Shown: positions 8,266-20,982 of the stretch, in pieces | Position numbering within the stretch: position 1 is the stretch's first letter | How the letters are laid out: each line of letters starts with the position of its first letter | From: Heterohyrax brucei | Lineage: Eukaryota > Chordata > Mammalia > Hyracoidea > Procaviidae | NCBI GenBank assembly: GCA_028571685.1 | Contig: CM053164.1 | Span: 41,590,501 to 41,654,500 of the forward strand | Reading direction: 5' to 3' | DNA: 64,000 nt | Made by a program: the position numbers and the translations under genes | Notes under the pieces: generated by a model | Told to the model about the DNA's origin: nothing | Databases searched by the model: none | Seen by the model: the letters and a program-made list of their open reading frames with translations, nothing else

Positions 8266-11200
8266 GTAAGTCCGGGCCGAGGCGACGGTCGCCGCGGAGC
8301 TGAGTCAGCGGGAGGCCCGGCCTGGGGGAGGGGTACCGGGCTGCCCCTGCACTACCTCGGCGCCCCTGCCTCCCCAACCGCTTTTGCCCCCACGAGCCCC
8401 CGCCCTCCATCCCTCGCTCCCGGGCTCCCTGCTGCCTCCGATGGCCAGACCTCCTCAGCCACTCCCCCTCCCCTTTCCTGCCTCCCTCTGGACCCTCCTA
8501 GAGGATCTGGTCCCTTGGTTGCGGTACTACCGCACCTCTGTAGTGGACTGACACTCCTGTCCCCCACATTACCTCCCATCTGCCCCTGTCGCTTCTCCTT
8601 ACCCGTCCTGGGCCTCCTTACACCTCCCAGCTTCTCTGGTTTTCCCCAGTGATATGCTAGAAACAGTGACGAGCGAGACTTGGGCCGAGGGCATTCTGCC
8701 AACCCAGCTGTGGGGCCTCGGGGTTCTGACCCTCATACTCCTGCCCTGACACGTTTGGGGGAGCAAGTCTGGGCAGTTCTAACTGGCTGCTGGGAGCTTG
8801 TGGGGCTCTCGGAATAAATTTTGCAGAGAAGGGTTTGGGCCCCCATCAAGATCCGCTAGTGTTTTTAATGAACATGCACTAGTGCCCTGTGGCCACCTAA
8901 TGAGCTGAGCTACTGCCCTGGCCGGTGCTGTGGAGGGGCGGTAGAGGGAGCAGAGAAAAGATTGGGTTTGGGTGCTGGAGTTCCTGCGCTTCCTGTGTGT
9001 TATTGTGAAGAAGCATCTTGCAGTATTCTTTAAAATGCATTTTTCCCCTCACATTACAACCTGTGTGTAAGTGCAGTTTGCAAAGAGGCATGCTATCAAC
9101 CATAGCAAGTGCTTACTGTTTGTATGTTGAGGTTGTGGCAACACTTGGTCTCTGATACTTGTTATTCCAACTGGATAATAGAGGATTTTGACCCACCTGT
9201 GATGAAGTGGAGCAGAAGCAGAATTGAGGCTTCTCTGTGGTGTAGAATGAGGCTTGTCCCCCCTGCCCCCTTCAGCTATGAGTCTTCATAGGGACTGCCA
9301 CCTGCTAGAGGTTATAGCATGCTTAGACAGTTCCTGGGTTATGTTTGCGACCCATCCACCTGCCTATCTTGTGTTCCTGATGTTGGAACAGAGGACAGTC
9401 CCAACTTTTGTTTTTTTCCAGATGTTGCAGAAACCGAGAAGTCAGAGCTGATGCCCACAAACAGAAACTCTTAATAAACGTGCATCGCTCAAGGGCTCCT
9501 AACCACCCAGTGTGTACCTCATTGCCAACTTCTTTTGTTGTATTGGCTCCAGATTTCAGTATACTGTTAGAAAATAAGTGTAAATATACATCATTTCTGC
9601 TATACAAGAGGGTTTGTTTTTTACTCCAGGCTGCAGAAAGTCTACTTCTGCGATGGTCTACTTCTAAAAGTCATGACAAAAAAGGCATTCCCTTGGAGTT
9701 TCTCGGGCTTCAGGCACTGAGAAATAATGATTTAGCTCCCTGACTTTGCTCAATCATGGTCTATTGGCAGCCTGCTCAGGGCTGTTCCCCGCCCCCATGC
9801 CCATCAGATTACTTTACAGTAGCAAAGACGGCTGTCGCCCTACTTTTAAACATAGAGATGAAGTTCAGGAGAACTACAGCCCCCATCTAGCAGTGCAGTT
9901 TCTTCTACTCTGAATACCAGTCTGGGGTTTGGCGAGATGCACCTGCCTCTGGCATGATGGGAACTGTGGGGACTGAGAGTTACATTCCTTTTGTGTGGTC
10001 CTCTCTGTGTCACATAGCTGGCCGCTGAAATGCCGAAGCAGGGCAGGAGCAGACAGCTGTGCTGGAGAGCTGCTCCTCCTGGGTTGAGTATATTTTGGGA
10101 ATCAGCAATATTAGTGGGGTGGAGAGTTGTGAAGAAAGGAGCAAGAAAATGTGTCAAGGCTATGACAGATCAGGAGGGTGTGATTAAAATGTTCCCTTTC
10201 CAGTTTGCTGTGGGAGAGTATGTTTTTAGAGCATCAGAGTGGTTTTTACATGGGCTAATTTGTCTTTGAAAGCCATGCCAGTGTTTTATGAGATAATGAT
10301 GGAATGCCTTTTAAACTGCAGCTATTGGGAAACAGGACTAGTACCTGCCTAACACACTGCCTGTCCAACACATTTCCTGTCCAGCTGTTACTGAATGCAA
10401 TTGTTAAGATCAAGGAGAGGGACGTGATTTGAACCAAGTTATATCCAAGTCTGTGTATTAATCATTGTTATGGTTTCATAGGACTGTAGTTCTTTGATCC
10501 TAAGACACACCAACAATTTATCAACAACTTTTAGGTAAAATGGTGTAGTATTTAATGTTGATCATAAAGTGTATCCTTATTTCAGAAACATTAAACATTA
10601 AACAGCTAAAGGAAGGATTCGTGTGTCTTAAAATCAAGAAAGATTGGTATTTGTAATAAGCCTGTATAATGATGACATTACTGATCTACTATCCTGAGGC
10701 TCCATCATGGTGCGGACAGGTTTCTCCAAGTCCTTCCTCCAAGCCAGTCCTCTTGGTGGGGTTGTCTTTGTAAGATCACAGCCAGCTAAGCATGATGGAT
10801 GAATACTCCGCAGAGGAGAGTCCCCATGTAGGAATCCACCACAGTGTTGTGTGTGGCACTCTCCAGAAGCTGAGCCAACTAGCTGGCAACAAATGTCTCG
10901 TGAGTTGTACCTGAATTTAGCCAAGTAATGTCTTTTAGAAGCTGAGCAGAAAATATAATTTCTAAATTAAAACACATTTCCCTGAATTTGTTTGTGGACA
11001 TATTTGAAAGATCCTGAGGCCCGTATCCTCCCTGCTATATGGTACTAGAACTAGAGGGTCCTTAGCTGGTATGTACTCATTTCTGGATTTTGATACTGAG
11101 ACACCAAAAATTAAGTGACTTGCTCAAGGTCACCACCTAATCCTGAAAGTGTGTGAAAAAATTTGTAAACTGTGGCCAGTGTATCAAATGGGTATTGGTG

Positions 11201-12894
11201 GTTATCCGTGGCTGAGTCAGGATCAGAACCCAGAATTCCAGACTAGACCTATTTCTACAATATTCTGTTGCTTCGTCCTTCATATTTAATATCCCAGAGA
11301 GGTTTTTTTCCCCCAGAGTTTTAATAAAAATAATTTACAAGGGCTTGTTTTATCATCTAAAATGTTGCAAAGCCAGCCAAAATTTATTGCCACCTATCTA
11401 ATTAAGTATTTATGCTTGCCACCTTCAAAATAATAATTTTCCCTTACACTTTCTGCTTCAGGAAGGTTTTTCTTTTAACTTGCATCAACTAACTGAAAGA
11501 AATGCAAGTTGAGCGTTTGCAGTCTTCCTAACTTATCTGTGAGGCTGCTGCATTCCAGAAATTGAGGTGGAGAGAGTTGAAAGGAGGCAAGAGAAGCAGC
11601 AAGCTGATCGAGCTGCTGCTGGGGTACATTCTAGCACTTAAAATGTAAGCTTTTGTAGGTTTGGGGAGCCTTAGAGACGTCTACCACCTGTCTTTGTGAG
11701 AGTAAAGTCTGGCCTCTGGAAGCAGAGGGACGTGAGTTCAGGTTCCAGTATGCCATTTCCTGGCTCTGTGGCCTTGTACAAATTTCCTTATGTGTCAGCC
11801 TGGAATGATAGCAATCTTTACAGGGTGGTTGTGAGAATTAAATCAAAGAAAGTTTTATGTAGAGTACCTGCCTGATACAAAGTAACAATCATTTTGTATT
11901 TACTGAAGTCTAAAATAAAAAGTAATGCTTTCAAGTTTTTGAAAAACTTTAAGTTCATCTCGGACACTCATTTTTACAGAGCAGTCTCTGGACAGCCCTC
12001 TGGCTTGTTGGATATGCACAGAGAACAGATCTGTCCTGTGAAGACCTGAACTTGCATCGTTATTTCAAGTGCCCAAATAGGAACATATGAAATGCCTCTT
12101 TGTCTCCTTGTGTTCGGCTGACCTGGTTATCTGAAAGACTGGTGGGACAGCAGCAGTTAACTCGAGGAGACCACAGACACGGCGTGTTAGTGTGTGTTGT
12201 GGGGGCAATTAGTCCTCCACTTGGGACGAGGATAGTCTGGGAAGTGATCTTAATCTGAAGTGGAAAAGCTGCCAAAGTTGCTTGTGAGTTACGTTCATGT
12301 GGCCTTCATTCATTTCCTTTACTGTTAGAGGTGTCTTTGCTCAGATGAGCTTCTGCAGCGAATAGAGGGCTGTTGCCTTAGCAGAAGTGCCTCTTTCATG
12401 GTGAGGAGAGGTAAAGGCAGGTCATTTTTGATGATACCAGTTACAGATGGGCCCAAGGCAGAAACTACCAAATAATCTGGGAGCCAGGGCAAACTGTCCA
12501 GGGGGAAGAAGGGCAGAGTCACCCTCCACAAATGAATTTAAATTCCTAGATAAATTTTATTAGGGGAGGTACCCATGTATAGGCATCTAAAGTTTGAAAG
12601 ATGAGCACAACAATGTTTACCTCTGGGCAGTGGGATTTGGGTGGGGAAGGCGAAGAGAAGACTCGAAGTGGCGCTTTGACTTTTTTGCTTTATATGCCTC
12701 TGTATTTGAAATTGTTATAAGAAGCATGTATACTTGTATAGTTTAATGAATGCCAATAGAGGTGGTAGTGGCTGTTTTATCAGTAAATGCGATTTGGTAC
12801 AGGAGAAGCAGTTGCCTTCTAGCCTTCAATACATGGGATAGATAGGGTTAGACTGTTTCCTTTAAGCAGTGGTCACCAAAAGAGGCAATTAGAT
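8266..12894 (+). other. Presumed intron 1, mostly unique sequence
   Basis: 8345-8700 is C/T-rich CpG-island shore. The rest reads as unique intron-like sequence. A splice-acceptor-like pyrimidine tract and AG occur at about 9408-9421 followed directly by an ATG, but the frame closes after nine codons. A minus-strand open frame of 96 codons at 10924-10634 has no recognised domain. A MIR lies at 11695-11885. No other gene or RNA seen. Confidence 0.45.
11695..11885 (+). mobile_element. MIR SINE, sense
   Basis: Contains MIR-core-like order: 'tggaagcagagggacgtgag', 'ctggctctgtggccttgta' and the tail-side 'gttgtgagaattaaatcaa'. An ancient mammal-wide repeat, diverged. Confidence 0.75.
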
Positions 12895-13096
12895 GAGGGT
12901 GATCCATTGCCATCAAGTTGATTCTGACTCATAGCAGACTTATGGGACAAAGTAGAGTGGACCCGTAAGATTGCCAAGGCTGTAATCTTTATGAAAGCAG
13001 ACTGCCACAACTTTCCCCCACAGAGCCAGCTGGAGGATTCGAACTGCTGACCTGGTTAGCCAAACGTGTAACCAGTGCACCATCAGGGCTCCTTTC
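12895..13096 (-). mobile_element. AfroSINE (long type), antisense
   Basis: Reverse of the long form: 'gccatcaagttgattctga', 'tgtaatctttatgaaagca', 'ggattcgaactgctgacct' (B box) and 'cagtgcaccatcagggctcc' (head). The extra central segment is absent from the short AfroSINE. Confidence 0.9.
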
Positions 13097-14049
13097 AGTG
13101 AGGGTAGAACCGTCCAGAGTGGCTGTTTCGCTGACCTGCTCCCTCATTACCTCTTAATCTTTCATTTCCTTGAGAATAGTCCTCTTTACTTTGACCAGCC
13201 AGAACCATTATTACTGTTCTAATAAGCTAATTTATTTTTTAACATTGGCTAAAAATGGTGTCTGACCACATAATCTTCGTGAAAAATCCATGCCTCTTGA
13301 ACATCAAGAGGGCTTGCAATTTAAAGGCACCCTTGCTGCAATACTGGTGTACTATGTCATGATAGGTGCGTTTCAGAGTTGATGGAGCATGTCTTGGCAT
13401 AGTGATTTATTAACTGCTTCTGTTAGGAGTGCCTGATAAGCTATGATAAAATCATTAAGTATTGTTGAGCTCTTAATTTTGATATAAATTGGCCAGTTGT
13501 GTTTTGTGGCTACGTGTTCTGTTTATTATAGAAAGATGACACATTTATGGTTGGCACATGTGCTTTGGGTTGTTTACCCAGGAGGTAGAATGAGTTATGA
13601 TGAGTAGTTCACATTCCATCCCCCAGTCTTCCCTTTGGACAAAGTGTACAAATTTGTGACAGTTGGCCAAGGTTGGTAGGACATCCTGTGGCCAAGGATG
13701 GTTTTTCCTCTGTGTATTTTTGTTTCTTCTGTATTCTAGGGAGCCATTGCTCCCTGACTCTTAGATCTGATTCTCCTTAGCACCATGCCCTGCTAACTGT
13801 GCTGATCTGCCATTCATCACATGACATCTCCGGTTTGAGCCTTAGGCATTTTATCTACCTGAAGTAAATAAGGACTTGGCCTATCTAAAATGTTTTGACT
13901 CCATATAATTTTTTTTCCTTAAACCATTCCTGTATATAGGATATACATCCTATTTGTGGGATATGTTTAACATAACTGAGCAAGCGGTATGACTACAAAT
14001 CTGTCAAGTAGTTTGACATTATATATGAAAAGCTTTAAAGGGACATACG
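13097..14049. other. Unique intron-like sequence
   Basis: No gene, RNA or repeat recognised. AT-rich, with no long open frame. Confidence 0.4.
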
Positions 14050-14410
14050 TGTCTTAATCTACTGCTACCATAGGAGGAATCCCACAGATGGGTGGTTTTA
14101 AGAAACACATTTATTTTCTCACTGTTTAGGAGGCTGCAAGTCTGAATTCAGATTGCCGGCTATAGAGGAAGACTTTCTTTCTCTGTGGGTTCTAGAAGCA
14201 TGTCCTTATCTCTTGAGCTTCTACTCCTGCTTGCTCATTTGGTTGTTCAATCTCTTACATCTCAAAAGAGATTAAGGTAAAGCACACTCTACACTAATCC
14301 TGCTCACTAACAGAACAAAGACAACCCTTCCCAAATAGGGTTACAATCACAGACATAGAGATTAGGGTTTACAGCACACATTTGGGGAATACAGTTCAAT
14401 CCATAATAGT
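14050..14410 (-). mobile_element. MaLR-type LTR, antisense, internally shortened
   Basis: Starts 'gtcttaatctactgctacca', has 'cacatttattttctcact' (reverse of the AATAAA region) and ends near 'gttcaatccataatag'. Lines up with the other antisense copies but lacks part of the middle. Confidence 0.7.
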
Positions 14411-16499
14411 ACACATACTTTCAGATCAGAATTTTGAGTTCTAGGAATATTTAGAAAACCAGAGGTGTTTTATTATTATTATTAGCCTGATATTATTAGT
14501 GACATCCAGCATTTAAAACAGCGAGCACAGTCAGAAATACTTTCACTAGGTATTTACCTTTTTATGATTATTTCATTCTACTGTTGCCATAATTAATGAT
14601 AAATACCTTCTTAAAGGTATTTCCTTAGATGGCTACTTCATTTCTGCTTGGAGAGAGTGCCTTTATGGTATTATTTGGATATGTGGTTTAAAACATATCT
14701 AGAAATTCTAAACCCCATCCATCCAAGTTAGGTAATCTCTCTTGACCCAAATAAAGATGGAAAAGCATTTTGGGGGAGGGGGAGGATCTTAATTGGCCAC
14801 CTTTGCCCCCTAGCTTTTGCTGTTAAATAATTTTTCTAATGAGTTTTCAAAGCCTTTGGTAAAACCCTTTCTACCTCAAGGTTCTATTTGGAGTGGGTTG
14901 TCTTTCTCCATTTTTGTTGGTGCTTTCAGATTTCCTGGTTTCCAGTTCTCTGGTGACCCAGGGTCCTTATTTGCAACTTTCTTTCGAGGTTTGTTAGTTG
15001 TGTACCTGTCTGTACTCTTTTGAAGGCTCTGTCCAGACCTGGCTCAGCCTTCTTCCTGGCTTTGTTCCTGGCTTTGTTCTGTGTAGCCGTCAACTTTCAG
15101 GCGCCTTTTCCTTTCAGGGTTAGAGAAGGTTGGGTGCCCAACAGTGGCCACCTGATGGGCGGAAGCCATCCGTAGGGCCAGGCTGGGCCACCTCCTTCTT
15201 TGCCTTGCTGGGTTCCTGGAGCTGCTGGCTGGTGGTAAGGGTGGGTTGTTGGGAGTGAGGAGCAGAGCCCGGCCTGACAACTGCCCACTTGCATCATCTT
15301 TCCCATCTACCTACCCAGTGTGCAGACTGCGATGGTCTCATTAAGTGGACTGATACCTGCCCTCTGTCACTAGAGACTGTCCAGAAGTGGGACATCTGGC
15401 CTCTTCTAAGGATCTGGGACTTGGAGTTGAGGGCCATATGGCCTGTCGCAGAGCTCAGCCTGTGCTCTGGTAAATGTTTGCTAAGCAGAATCTGCCTCTT
15501 CTTCCAAGTGGTTCTGACTACTCAAACACTTGGCCCAAAAGAGTTGGAGGGTTTGTCAGCAGCCTGGAATTATTAGCGGAAGTCTGGTTTACTGAAGGAA
15601 CTCCCAACTTGGACAGAGTTACTGTCAGGAAAGCATTCTTCTTATCTTAAAGGTATTGCCCTGGTCACCTTGTAATTTAAATTGTGTTTCTTGACTGGTA
15701 AGAAATGCAGTCTTAGCTGCTTCTGAGTCTGTAAGACCATAGTTGGACTAATGTGTGTCTTGCTCTGTGAAGGTGGCAGGGCTTGTACCACTGGATAAAA
15801 TGGAATATCCCTTCCCATGTGAGGAGTGTTTCATTGAAGGCTTATCTTTGGTGATGTAAGATGTACTTTCAAGCCAGACTTTTCTGCAGTACCAAACTTC
15901 TGGCAGCAAGCCTTCAAGTCCCCCTCTCCCACCCGTCCCACCCCCATTCCCTGCAGATTATTGCCACTGATCAGGGACTCTGGTTTGTTCTCTGATTTAT
16001 TCTCATTTTAGATTGGCAAAGTTCACAGCTGAAAGCTTCCAATTTGGGCATCCTGTTAACACCTTTAAAGGGATAGGACCACTGCCAAGAACAGAAATGT
16101 GTTATGCTGGCCCCCAAATAGCAAGGTGCTATGTTTTGAGATAACTTGATAAGACTTACATCCCTCAGAGAGTATTATTTTGGGGCTTATAAGTTATTTA
16201 TATAAATTTGCATGTTGTCTTCTCAAGGACTTATTCTGTGTCTACACTCAGCAAGTATTCTTTAAGTCCTTTCTATGTATTTTATATTCTTAGACATTGT
16301 AGCATGTAAAAGAAGTGAGATACAATCCCTGTCCATGAAGAGACAATGGTCTGGCTTAGAAGATAAGATGTACAGGTGGAATGATCAGTGTGTAAGACGA
16401 TATTGAATATCAGTCATACATTTTTGTGCTTTATTGTATAAGACATAGTCTTTGCCCTTAAGAAACTCAGCTAGCATTATTGTGAAAAGTTGGATGTAG
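14411..16499. other. Unique intron-like sequence
   Basis: Holds a short (TTA)n run at 14470-14487 and a 12-base tandem duplication (TTCCTGGCTTTG twice, 15052-15075). Frames such as 15289-15576 have no recognised domain. No gene called. Confidence 0.4.
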
Positions 16500-16580
16500 A
16501 ATTATAGCCCACCCAAAAAGTCACTGCCTTCCAGTAGATTCCAACTCATGGTGATCCAAACAACTTACAATCAGAGTAAG
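16500..16580 (-). mobile_element. AfroSINE remnant, antisense
   Basis: Only the tail-side part is recognisable: 'cactgccttccagtagattc' followed by 'caactcatggtgatcc', equivalent to the 'gactcatagcgacc' block of better copies. The head is absent. Confidence 0.5.
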
Positions 16581-18415
16581 AGCTTTGTATTGACAAAAAA
16601 TGTTTTTTGATGTAGGAGGTCTGAGCATACTTGATGGCATAAGGGAAAAGGAGCCATTCCAGGTACAAGAGAGAAAGGAAGCAGCAAGGAATGACCTCAG
16701 GGTTAGGAGGGAAGAATTAGGTTGCAGGAGAGGGGAAGTGCCCCTTCCTCTGAGACTGGTGGGAAAGTACGGCTCTTTCTATCCTTGACTTGCAGGGTGA
16801 AATCCAGGAGAAATAACTGGGGTTCCTGATAGGAAAAGACCTTCACCTCCTCAGTGTAACATAGCCAAGGGCACTCCCTGAGGGAGAGGCGGTGAGGGTC
16901 TGAATGAGCCACTGGGAGGAATGAGCTTAGGAGCACAGGAGAGATGAATATACGTCTTGTGGAGCGGGTAGAGGCCAAGTTGGACCATCAATTCATCATG
17001 GGCCAAGTCTCTAAAGTCCTCTAGCCCGGAGAAGCAGCAGAGAGTAAGAAGGTGCCAGGATCGGGGGTAGGAAGTGGGGGGGTGGGATGCTTGGCACATT
17101 CAAGGCAGGGTCTCTGAGGAGGCACGTTTTAAGAAGTCAGTGAGGTAGCTCTGGCCCTGAGGTCAGAGGTGGAGGGGAGCGCTACAGATCCAGGGTGGGC
17201 AGTCATCAGTGGGGATCGGGACGGAGTAATTGTAAGTCCAGGGGCACAGAAAACCGGTGTGGAATATGAGGGGTGAGCAGTGAGGAGGTTATGAGTAGAG
17301 GAAGATTTTAATTTTTACATGATATGGACTGTCCTTTAGTATTCTACCTTTTTGTAATGTTTTTTGTAATGTTTGGATTTTTTAAAAAAAAAACATGAGC
17401 ATGTATTACTAATAACATTTTTTAAACTAATAATTAAAATATCTCAGGAGTGGAGCTGTGCTTTCACGTTGTGACTGGTTTCCCTGACGCTCGATGAGGG
17501 AGACGTGGAGATGGAGCATCACACAGTCTGACTCGACACAGTGTTAGAGCAGTGAGGAGTCTCCACTTGTCAGCTGCAGTTTCCTACGATGCCAGCTTAG
17601 CACCAGAGAGTGGCATCCAGTCACCAGCCCTTGTCTGCCTACACATCAGTAGTGTTGCAAACTTGAGGAGATAAGCCTTCCCTGGGCTTGACAGTCACAG
17701 ATGTGCTGTTTTGTGGGCCTGGCTCTTGCCAGCTCTCTGACCAGATGCCCTCCTGCGCCGTTCCTCACAGGCCTTTTGGAGTGGAGGTTCTTCCTCCTCC
17801 AGCAGGTGCAGCCCCTGGCCAGGAGCACAGCATCTTGAATCAAGTGTGCATTCCGTCTCAGCTCTCACTTCTCTCTGCTGGGTGCCCTTGTGCAGTATAC
17901 AGACTGTATGACTGTATATAGAAGGGCTGTATCCCTCTTGCCCTGTTTTGAAATTTGGTGTATACTTCCTCTAACAGTATCTTCTTGCCCACAACTGAAG
18001 TTAGTTGGGAGACCTGGATTGTCATGTACACAGCTACTCACAGAAAGCAGTCCCAGTGGCTGATAGCAGGGAACTTAACTTAGCAAGATGAAAGTGTAGG
18101 GAAAGTTACATGTAAGAATCACCATGGGGAGATGGATAAGCTAAGGCTAGTGGTCTTTGTGCATCTCAGGGCCTAAAACAGAGTCTATACCCTGCCTGGA
18201 CATTTTGTAAAGCTGTTTGGTTAAAGCCAGGGCCTAAGCAGGAGTATGGCTCCCAGCCAGTCCCTACCAGGAAGGAACGAACAGCTTGCAGTGCCAGCTT
18301 CAAGTCAGATGGGGTAGGAGCTAAGGTGCATTGTTTGTGTGTATAGCAGTAAATGACTCTTTGTAAACATAGCTTCCTGCCATTTATTCTTTCCCTTTTT
18401 ATCCTGGTTAGCCTA
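16581..18415. other. Unique intron-like sequence
   Basis: Contains an A8 run at about 17385 and otherwise no recognisable gene, RNA or repeat. Short frames at 16600-17100 and 17646-17921 show no domain. Confidence 0.4.
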
Positions 18416-18417
18416 AT

Positions 18418-18560
18418 ACCTGGTGCCATCAAGGTGATTCCCACTCATAGTGACCCTATGGGACAGCGTAGAACTGTCCCATAAAATTTCCAAGAAGCAA
18501 CTAGTAACTTTGAACTGCCAACCTTCTGGTTAGCAGCTAAATTCTTAATGATTTCGTTGT
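18418..18560 (-). mobile_element. AfroSINE, antisense, decayed
   Basis: Reads 'tgccatcaaggtgattccc', 'agtgaccctatgggacagc' and 'aaccttctggttagcagct'; the tRNA-like head is eroded. Confidence 0.85.
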
Positions 18561-18654
18561 TAGTACTTCAAACCCTGGCTAGCCTCTGTGGGAATAATTA
18601 GCCTTTGGCCCAGAATCAGGTTAAAGTGAACAGTAAGACTGTAACTGATAGCTT

Positions 18655-18785
18655 GCCATGTAGTAGGGAACCTTAAACTTCGAATTAGGAGACCTGGGTT
18701 TGGAATATGTGACCTTGAACAAATTACATATCCTTCTTGATCCCCAATTTATTTTATTGTAAAATGAAGGGCCTTTGCTTATGCT
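18655..18785 (+). mobile_element. MIR SINE, sense
   Basis: Core-like 'taggagacctgggtttgga' and 'gtgaccttgaacaaattac', followed by 'tattgtaaaatgaagggcc', in MIR order. Confidence 0.7.
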
Positions 18786-19600
18786 GTTTCCTCTGCCTGG
18801 AATATTCTTTCCTGGTCTTTTTTGACTAACTCTCTTTAATTTCACGTGTCTTGGTTTAAGTGTCACTTCCTCAGTCACTTTCTAACCTCTACCCAAACTC
18901 CAGGTTAGGTTAGGGCTTCCGTGACATGGCTTCTCAAATTGTGGAATCAGTTTAATGGATCGTAACTACCACTTTTTAAATGAATAGGCCAGAAAACATA
19001 AGAGCTCATTGCTCATAGTAAGGATAAAATTGTTTAATGACATATTCATTTTATTATGTATGTCTGTGTGTGCCTGTGTTTGTATAAATATTGGGTTATG
19101 AAATAAAATACATTTTTTGTTATTCAGAAAGTTTGAAAACCATTGCCTTCAAAATACCCTTGTCCTGTACTTCCCCCTATGGTAGTTAATATAACAATAA
19201 TTACATAGTTAATTATATGATTATTTTATTATTGTGTATAAATAATTTCTGGTTGAATAGATTCATAGCATGCTTTCTGGTGCTGTCAGGCCTAGTAGAG
19301 AGAGAGAGATAATGACTGTAATAATAAGATAAAAAAGCCCCCACATTTGTCCGTAATGAACAAGGTTATAGAAAAAACAGTTTTTTGACTTTTCAGTGTA
19401 CAGATTGGGACTGACACTGAAAAAACTGAGACAGCCAAAACCTCTCAGGTGAAGATGGGAAGAAATGAAAAGAGGATACCATCACCCTATTCAAGAATGC
19501 CTCGCTTGGGCAGAGTTAAGTTTCTGTTTATATAGAAATAGAGACAAAACATTTAATGACCCGCAAACTGAGATAGAAAACTAAATAGACTCATAACAAG
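18786..19600. other. AT-rich unassigned sequence
   Basis: No gene is visible. A short GA run lies at about 19299-19309. The right end grades into L1 sequence. Confidence 0.4.
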
Positions 19601-20035
19601 ATACTCAAACAAACAAAAAAGAACTCCCCAAAACAACAACAAAGGGCCCTATCCCAGACATCTTCTTCACTGGAGAATTCTACCAAGCGTTCAGAGAACA
19701 GCTCGTATCAGCACTACTCAAACTATTTCAGAGCATATCAACGGAAGCCATACTCCTGAATTCATTCCATGAAGCCAGCATAAGCCTGATACCAATGACA
19801 GGCAAAGACACCATTGAAAAACAAAATCACGTACCAGTGTCTGTCGTGAACGTAAGCTTAGATACGGAAATTCTAAAAAAAAAATCTAGTAAATAAAATT
19901 CAGTGTCGTATCAAAAAAATGATACAGCACAACCAAATGGAAATCGTACTGGGTATGTAAGGATGGTTAAACATGAGAAAATCAATCAACTTAGTCTACT
20001 GTGTGAGTAGAACAAAAGAAAAGAATCAGTGACCA
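19601..20035 (+). mobile_element. L1 ORF2 fragment before the RT catalytic core, sense
   Basis: Encodes, with stops and frameshifts, the L1 stretch just before the RT core: 'ggagaattctaccaagcgtt' (GEFYQAF), 'ccatgaagccagcataagcc' (FHEASISLI). It breaks at about 20035 where an L1 3' UTR tail is inserted, and continues at about 20435. Confidence 0.8.
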
Positions 20036-20430
20036 CACTTAATGGTCTGTCAGTCTGGAAGATCCCCTGGGAGCGTGGCCCCTGAATTCTCTAATTCCTG
20101 ACCACTTCCATCACCAAAGCCAGCTCTCTAGACAAAGATTGAACTGAACTATGCAAAACATGGAGTGAAGCAGGCAGAGAACAGACTTTTGAACTTAAAT
20201 ATATATACAGGGCGGTCTCTGAAGTTCATTGTTGGGGTCGAGATGATAAGGTGACGGGGGACAGATCTTGGTCAAGTAGACATGGGAAGTTCCAGATAAA
20301 AGATGGGAGTGTGTTGTCACAGGGAGGGAGAATTCAGTGAGAGTAGAATAATGGTGAAAGTTCCAGATGTTTTATGGCAAATTGATATGGTAAACTTGTA
20401 CTTAAATCACAATAAAGTTCATTTAAAAAA
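20036..20430 (+). mobile_element. L1 3' UTR fragment with poly(A), inserted in L1 ORF2
   Basis: Starts 'aatggtctgtcagtctgg' and ends with AATAAAG then an A run at about 20423. The body resembles the L1 3' UTRs at 1780-1900 and 48040-48150. It interrupts the ORF2 sequence on either side, so it is a younger, strongly 5'-truncated insertion. No clean target-site duplication was found. Confidence 0.7.
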
Positions 20431-20744
20431 AAAGAGAGAATGACATGATCATCTCAATCAACACAGAATAGACATTTGATAAACTGTAACACCCATTCTT
20501 GATAAAAACTCTCAATGAAATAGGACTAGAAGGGAAATTTCTCAACATAATAAAGGGCATTCGTAGAAAATCAACATTTAACATAGTTCTCAACGGATTG
20601 AGATGGAAAGTACTACCCCTGAGAACAGGAGCAAGACAAGGATGCCTTTTATCACCACTTCTGTTTAACATTGTGCTGAAGTCCTACCTAGAGCAGTGAG
20701 GCAAGCAAAAGAAATAAAATACATCCAAGTTGGATGGGAAGAAT
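20431..20744 (+). pseudogene. L1 ORF2 reverse-transcriptase core fragment
   Basis: The longest open part (20499-20699) encodes the RT stretch ending in GARQGCLLSPLLFNIVLK, the L1 motif that precedes the catalytic FADD box. The consensus P of 'GCPLSP' is replaced by L. The FADD box itself is missing because L1 homology stops at about 20744, where RTE sequence starts. Non-functional. Confidence 0.85.
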
Positions 20745-20982
20745 ATGCAGAGTCACTCTACCAAAAAGAACTGGTTGACATTCAACCATTTCAGAAGGTA
20801 GCATATGATCAGAAACTGATGGTACTGAAGGAAGGAAGACCCTGATGAAAAACAAGACTCCAGCAATTGACACAATAACTAATTGAGATGTTTAAACAAG
20901 CAGATGCGTTGCCAGAAGTGCTTATTCATCTCTGCCAGGAAATTTGGAAGACAACTATCCGGCAAACTGAGTAGAAGAGATC
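20745..20982 (+). mobile_element. RTE (BovB-like) LINE, sense, left part
   Basis: RTE coding sequence with stops: 'aaaaagaactggttgacatt' (KELVDIQPF), 'aattgagatgtttaaacaag' (IEMFKQ). Continues at 21938 after an antisense L1. The element lies between two L1 ORF2 parts, replacing the stretch that would link them. Confidence 0.85.

Larger units (their letters stand above)
7811..8350 (+). promoter_or_regulatory. CpG-island promoter with X-box array
   Basis: The only CpG-dense block in the window. CpG density rises from about 7866 and is highest at 8040-8340. It contains GC boxes ('ggccccgccccgc', about 8046-8058), an NRF1-type site (GCGCCTGCGCAG, 8083-8094) and five X-box-like motifs upstream. 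There is no TATA box near the expected start, which fits a dispersed housekeeping or ciliary-type promoter. An AP-1-like TGAGTCA lies at 8301-8307, downstream of the splice donor. Direction (+) is inferred from the donor at 8265/8266. Confidence 0.85.

Noticed and set aside
7985-8269. 94-codon + frame with polyalanine and polyproline across the CpG island
   Set aside because: Its ATG lies in the X-box promoter region upstream of the likely transcription start, and the low-complexity protein follows from the GCC/GCA-type hexamer repeat. The exon itself has no ATG.
7877-8410. 177-codon minus-strand frame
   Set aside because: GC-rich sequence has few stops; the product is Arg/Gly-rich, crosses the promoter and splice donor of the other strand, and has no domain.
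9408-9480. Splice-acceptor-like tract followed by ATG, a candidate second exon
   Set aside because: The frame closes after nine codons, and no donor or conservation evidence supports an exon.
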